DNA of 64,000 nt, from assembly GCA_964496695.1 (NCBI GenBank), contig CAZCBE010000021.1, positions 1-64,000 of the forward strand. The letters run 5' to 3'. The notes under the pieces are model-generated. The model was not told the DNA's origin. It saw only the letters and a program-made list of their open reading frames with translations, and did no database searches. This document shows positions 62,174 through 64,000 of this stretch, piece after piece. A program made the position numbers and the translations under genes. The stretch comes from SXTU01 sp964496695 (GTDB lineage: Bacteria > Verrucomicrobiota > Verrucomicrobiia > Limisphaerales > SXTU01). Position 1 is the first letter of the stretch; each line of letters opens with the position of its first letter.

Positions 62174-64000
62174 TCACGGCTTCGGCTCCTTGGCTGGGCT
62201 GCCGGTGAGCTTGAGCAGCAGCTCGTGGGCTTCGCGAAAACGCGGGGCTTCTTCCAAGGCCATCAAGACGTGCTGCTTCGCGGCCTTGGCGTCGGTGGGG
62301 TTCAGGAGCTTGGCGAGGCGGAAATGGACATCGGCCGGGTCCGGCGGATCAAGCAGCAGGACGGTCTGGTAGGCGGCGATGGCTTCCTGTGGCTGTTTCA
62401 ATTCCTCACTGGCACGGGCCAGCCAGCGATGCGGCTGGGGCACGAGCGGATTCACGGCCAGGTAGCGACGCGCGTTCTCGGCGACGATCAGCCAGTCCTT
62501 GGTGATTTCGGCCAGTTCCATCAAACGCTGATAGGCCTCCACGGCATCCCCATCCAATGCGGCAAGCTTCGTCAGCACCTCGCGCTCCTGCGAGGTCTCC
62601 TTGAGTTCGCGATGCACCAGCGCGAGCAGCCACAGGGCGTTGTCCGGCCCGGTGTGCGTCGGGTAGTTCTCGACCAGCTTCTTCAAGGGCACCTTGGCCT
62701 CCGCGAATTTCTTGTCGGCCAGCAGGCGCTTCGCTTCCTGCGTGAGGATGTAGAAGTTCTTCGGGTGCAGCTTGAGCGGGTCAAACACGGGTTTCTCATT
62801 CGGCGCGTTCGTCGTCGGGGGAACGATGACTACGCCCTCGGGCGGCGCTTTTCCGCCGGCCAGCATCCCCGCGATGCCCTTGGGCTTCTCGAAATCCAGC
62901 CCTGGTGCGAGCTTGGTCGCCAGCTCCTTCGCATACGCCGCGAAGTCCTTCTCCAGCTTGTCCAGCGGTGCGGTGTGACTGACGATGGTCGCGTTGATCT
63001 CCTTGCCCGTGGCCAGGTCGGCGAGAATCGCCCGCAGCTTGGCCACGCCAAACTTCTCGACGAGGAACTGCACCGCCAGTGACGATTCGTAGTAGGCGAA
63101 CTGCAGTTGCAGGTTGCTCTTGGCCGTGAGGAAGGCGCTGCTCAAGTCGCCGACCTTCGTCAGTTCATCGCCCAGGATCATCTCGCGATAGCGCGGGTTC
63201 ATCACCTGGCCCCACGCCGGGCTGGCCTGCCGCTCCTCATAGACCGAGATGCCCTCACTGAGCCACCGCGGCATTTTGTTCTTCGTCAGCGTGAGCGTGA
63301 TGACGTGGCAGAACTCATGCCACAGCGTGGCCTCCCAGTTCGAGGCATGGCCGCTGGAACTGGCCGGACTGTTGGCCGTGATCAAGCAGCCGAAGCAGAC
63401 CCCGAGGAAGCCCGGGTTGTCCGGCATCCCAAAAGTGCGCACGCCAAAATCCTTCTGCTCGGGATACACCTCCACGATGGTTTTCTTCTCCAGCTTTAGG
63501 CCATACTTCTTGGTAAGCGTGTCATGGGCGCGCGTGAGCAGGGCCAGCACGCGCGGGCCATAAACCTTCGCCTCGCGCGCGTCCATGCGCAGGATGAAAT
63601 GGTCGTTGGTCAGCGCGACAAACTTGTCGGTCGTGTCCTTGAGCGTGACGAGGTTGTAAGCGTTCACGTCGTAGCCGTCGGCCTCATGCACGTCGGCCAC
63701 GAGCTTCCAGCCTTCCTCCTCCTCGCCCAGGCGGAGCAGGTCCTGCGCGAGCTGGAACTTGGCGGGCAGGAAAGTGCGGTCGGACTTCAGAGCGAGCCGC
63801 TGGTAAGCCGCGCCTTCGGTGAAGCGATACTTCTGCGAGAGCTTGCGTCCGATGAGCTGGTCCACGGCGGGGTTGTTGGTGTAGTGCCGAAGCGCATCTG
63901 CACGGAACTGGGATTCCTTGGCCTTATCGTTGCGGAGATGGGCCATCACAGCGCGGTAGGCCCACGCCTCCGGCCGGTTCACATTCACTTCCAGCACCTC
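62174..64000 (-). CDS. Gluzincin-type metallopeptidase with TPR repeats (N-terminus beyond the window)
   Basis: At least 609 residues are visible and the frame remains open at the window end, so the start lies outside. First part: TPR-like repeats. Middle: a peptidase MA-like domain with the zinc motif HEFCH in EATLWHEFCHVITLTLTKN and the downstream ligand in RWLSEGISVYEERQ. Last part: five or more TPR units (ITQEAKRLLADKKFAEAKVPLKKLVENYPTHTG, then NPLVPQPHRWLARASEELKQPQEAIAAYQTVLLL). It is the first visible gene of the MoxR/vWA operon. Its substrate is unknown; similar TPR-peptidase proteins are found in Planctomycetes and Verrucomicrobia. Confidence 0.85.
   Translation of the reverse strand, partial: EVLEVNVNRPEAWAYRAVMAHLRNDKAKESQFRADALRHYTNNPAVDQLIGRKLSQKYRFTEGAAYQRLALKSDRTFLPAKFQLAQDLLRLGEEEEGWKLVADVHEADGYDVNAYNLVTLKDTTDKFVALTNDHFILRMDAREAKVYGPRVLALLTRAHDTLTKKYGLKLEKKTIVEVYPEQKDFGVRTFGMPDNPGFLGVCFGCLITANSPASSSGHASNWEATLWHEFCHVITLTLTKNKMPRWLSEGISVYEERQASPAWGQVMNPRYREMILGDELTKVGDLSSAFLTAKSNLQLQFAYYESSLAVQFLVEKFGVAKLRAILADLATGKEINATIVSHTAPLDKLEKDFAAYAKELATKLAPGLDFEKPKGIAGMLAGGKAPPEGVVIVPPTTNAPNEKPVFDPLKLHPKNFYILTQEAKRLLADKKFAEAKVPLKKLVENYPTHTGPDNALWLLALVHRELKETSQEREVLTKLAALDGDAVEAYQRLMELAEITKDWLIVAENARRYLAVNPLVPQPHRWLARASEELKQPQEAIAAYQTVLLLDPPDPADVHFRLAKLLNPTDAKAAKQHVLMALEEAPRFREAHELLLKLTGSPAKEPKP

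Overview
The window looks like chromosome of a Verrucomicrobiota bacterium, probably near the Pedosphaera/Limisphaerales group. The reasons are high GC, two secreted sulfatases, a DUF1080 protein, a long-form IspG, a MoxR/DUF58/vWA/DUF4159 operon, and an intergenic landscape packed with short palindromic repeat elements. This placement is inference from gene content and style; there is no rRNA in the window. No tRNA, CRISPR array, transposase or integrase was recognised.

Layout. Positions 1-4764 carry the end of a complex I operon: two tandem nuoM genes and nuoN, preceded by a 189-bp palindromic element. Positions 4858-7967 hold an HtrA-like protease followed by a paralogue that has lost the catalytic triad. 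Positions 8178-12172 hold a DUF1080 protein, a formamidase-family hydrolase, a rhomboid protease, a universal stress protein and a hypothetical protein. lysS (12768-14339) is followed by a lower-GC gene for a zinc-ribbon plus deoxyribosyltransferase/TIR-like protein, bracketed by a 15-bp direct repeat that duplicates the lysS 3' end. Positions 15433-34066 are mostly single housekeeping and accessory genes: GAF, DUF4350-like, glycine-zipper lipoprotein, Ada-type repair protein, DcuC-like carrier, rseP, long ispG, two sulfatases, YajQ, rsgA, an esterase, an SMP-30 protein, two methyltransferases and purN.

Positions 34582-35763 encode a secreted prenyltransferase-repeat protein. Positions 35929-46404 form a six-gene same-strand operon: circularly permuted ATP-grasp, alpha-E, transglutaminase plus DUF2126 amidoligase, a fused ATP-grasp/alpha-E protein, and two more transglutaminases. 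A plausible sigma-54 promoter lies upstream. This is a predicted peptide or isopeptide ligation and cleavage system with no settled substrate, and is the most system-like candidate for new biology here. Positions 64000 to 47121, on the minus strand, form a long operon: TPR/gluzincin peptidase (cut by the window end), DUF4159, MoxR, a membrane protein, DUF58, BatA/vWA, two large envelope proteins, a ParE-type toxin-antitoxin pair sitting inside the operon, a large membrane vWA-like protein and a secreted caspase-like protein.

The strongest sequence-level signals are: (1) two different palindromic elements inserted in frame into ispG; (2) the single-gene insertion at the 3' end of lysS with a regenerated gene end; (3) a second NuoM lacking the central TM7 lysine; (4) the amidoligase/transglutaminase operon; and (5) a dozen or more palindromic element families placed between, and sometimes inside, genes, where they supply stop codons, N-termini and internal protein segments.
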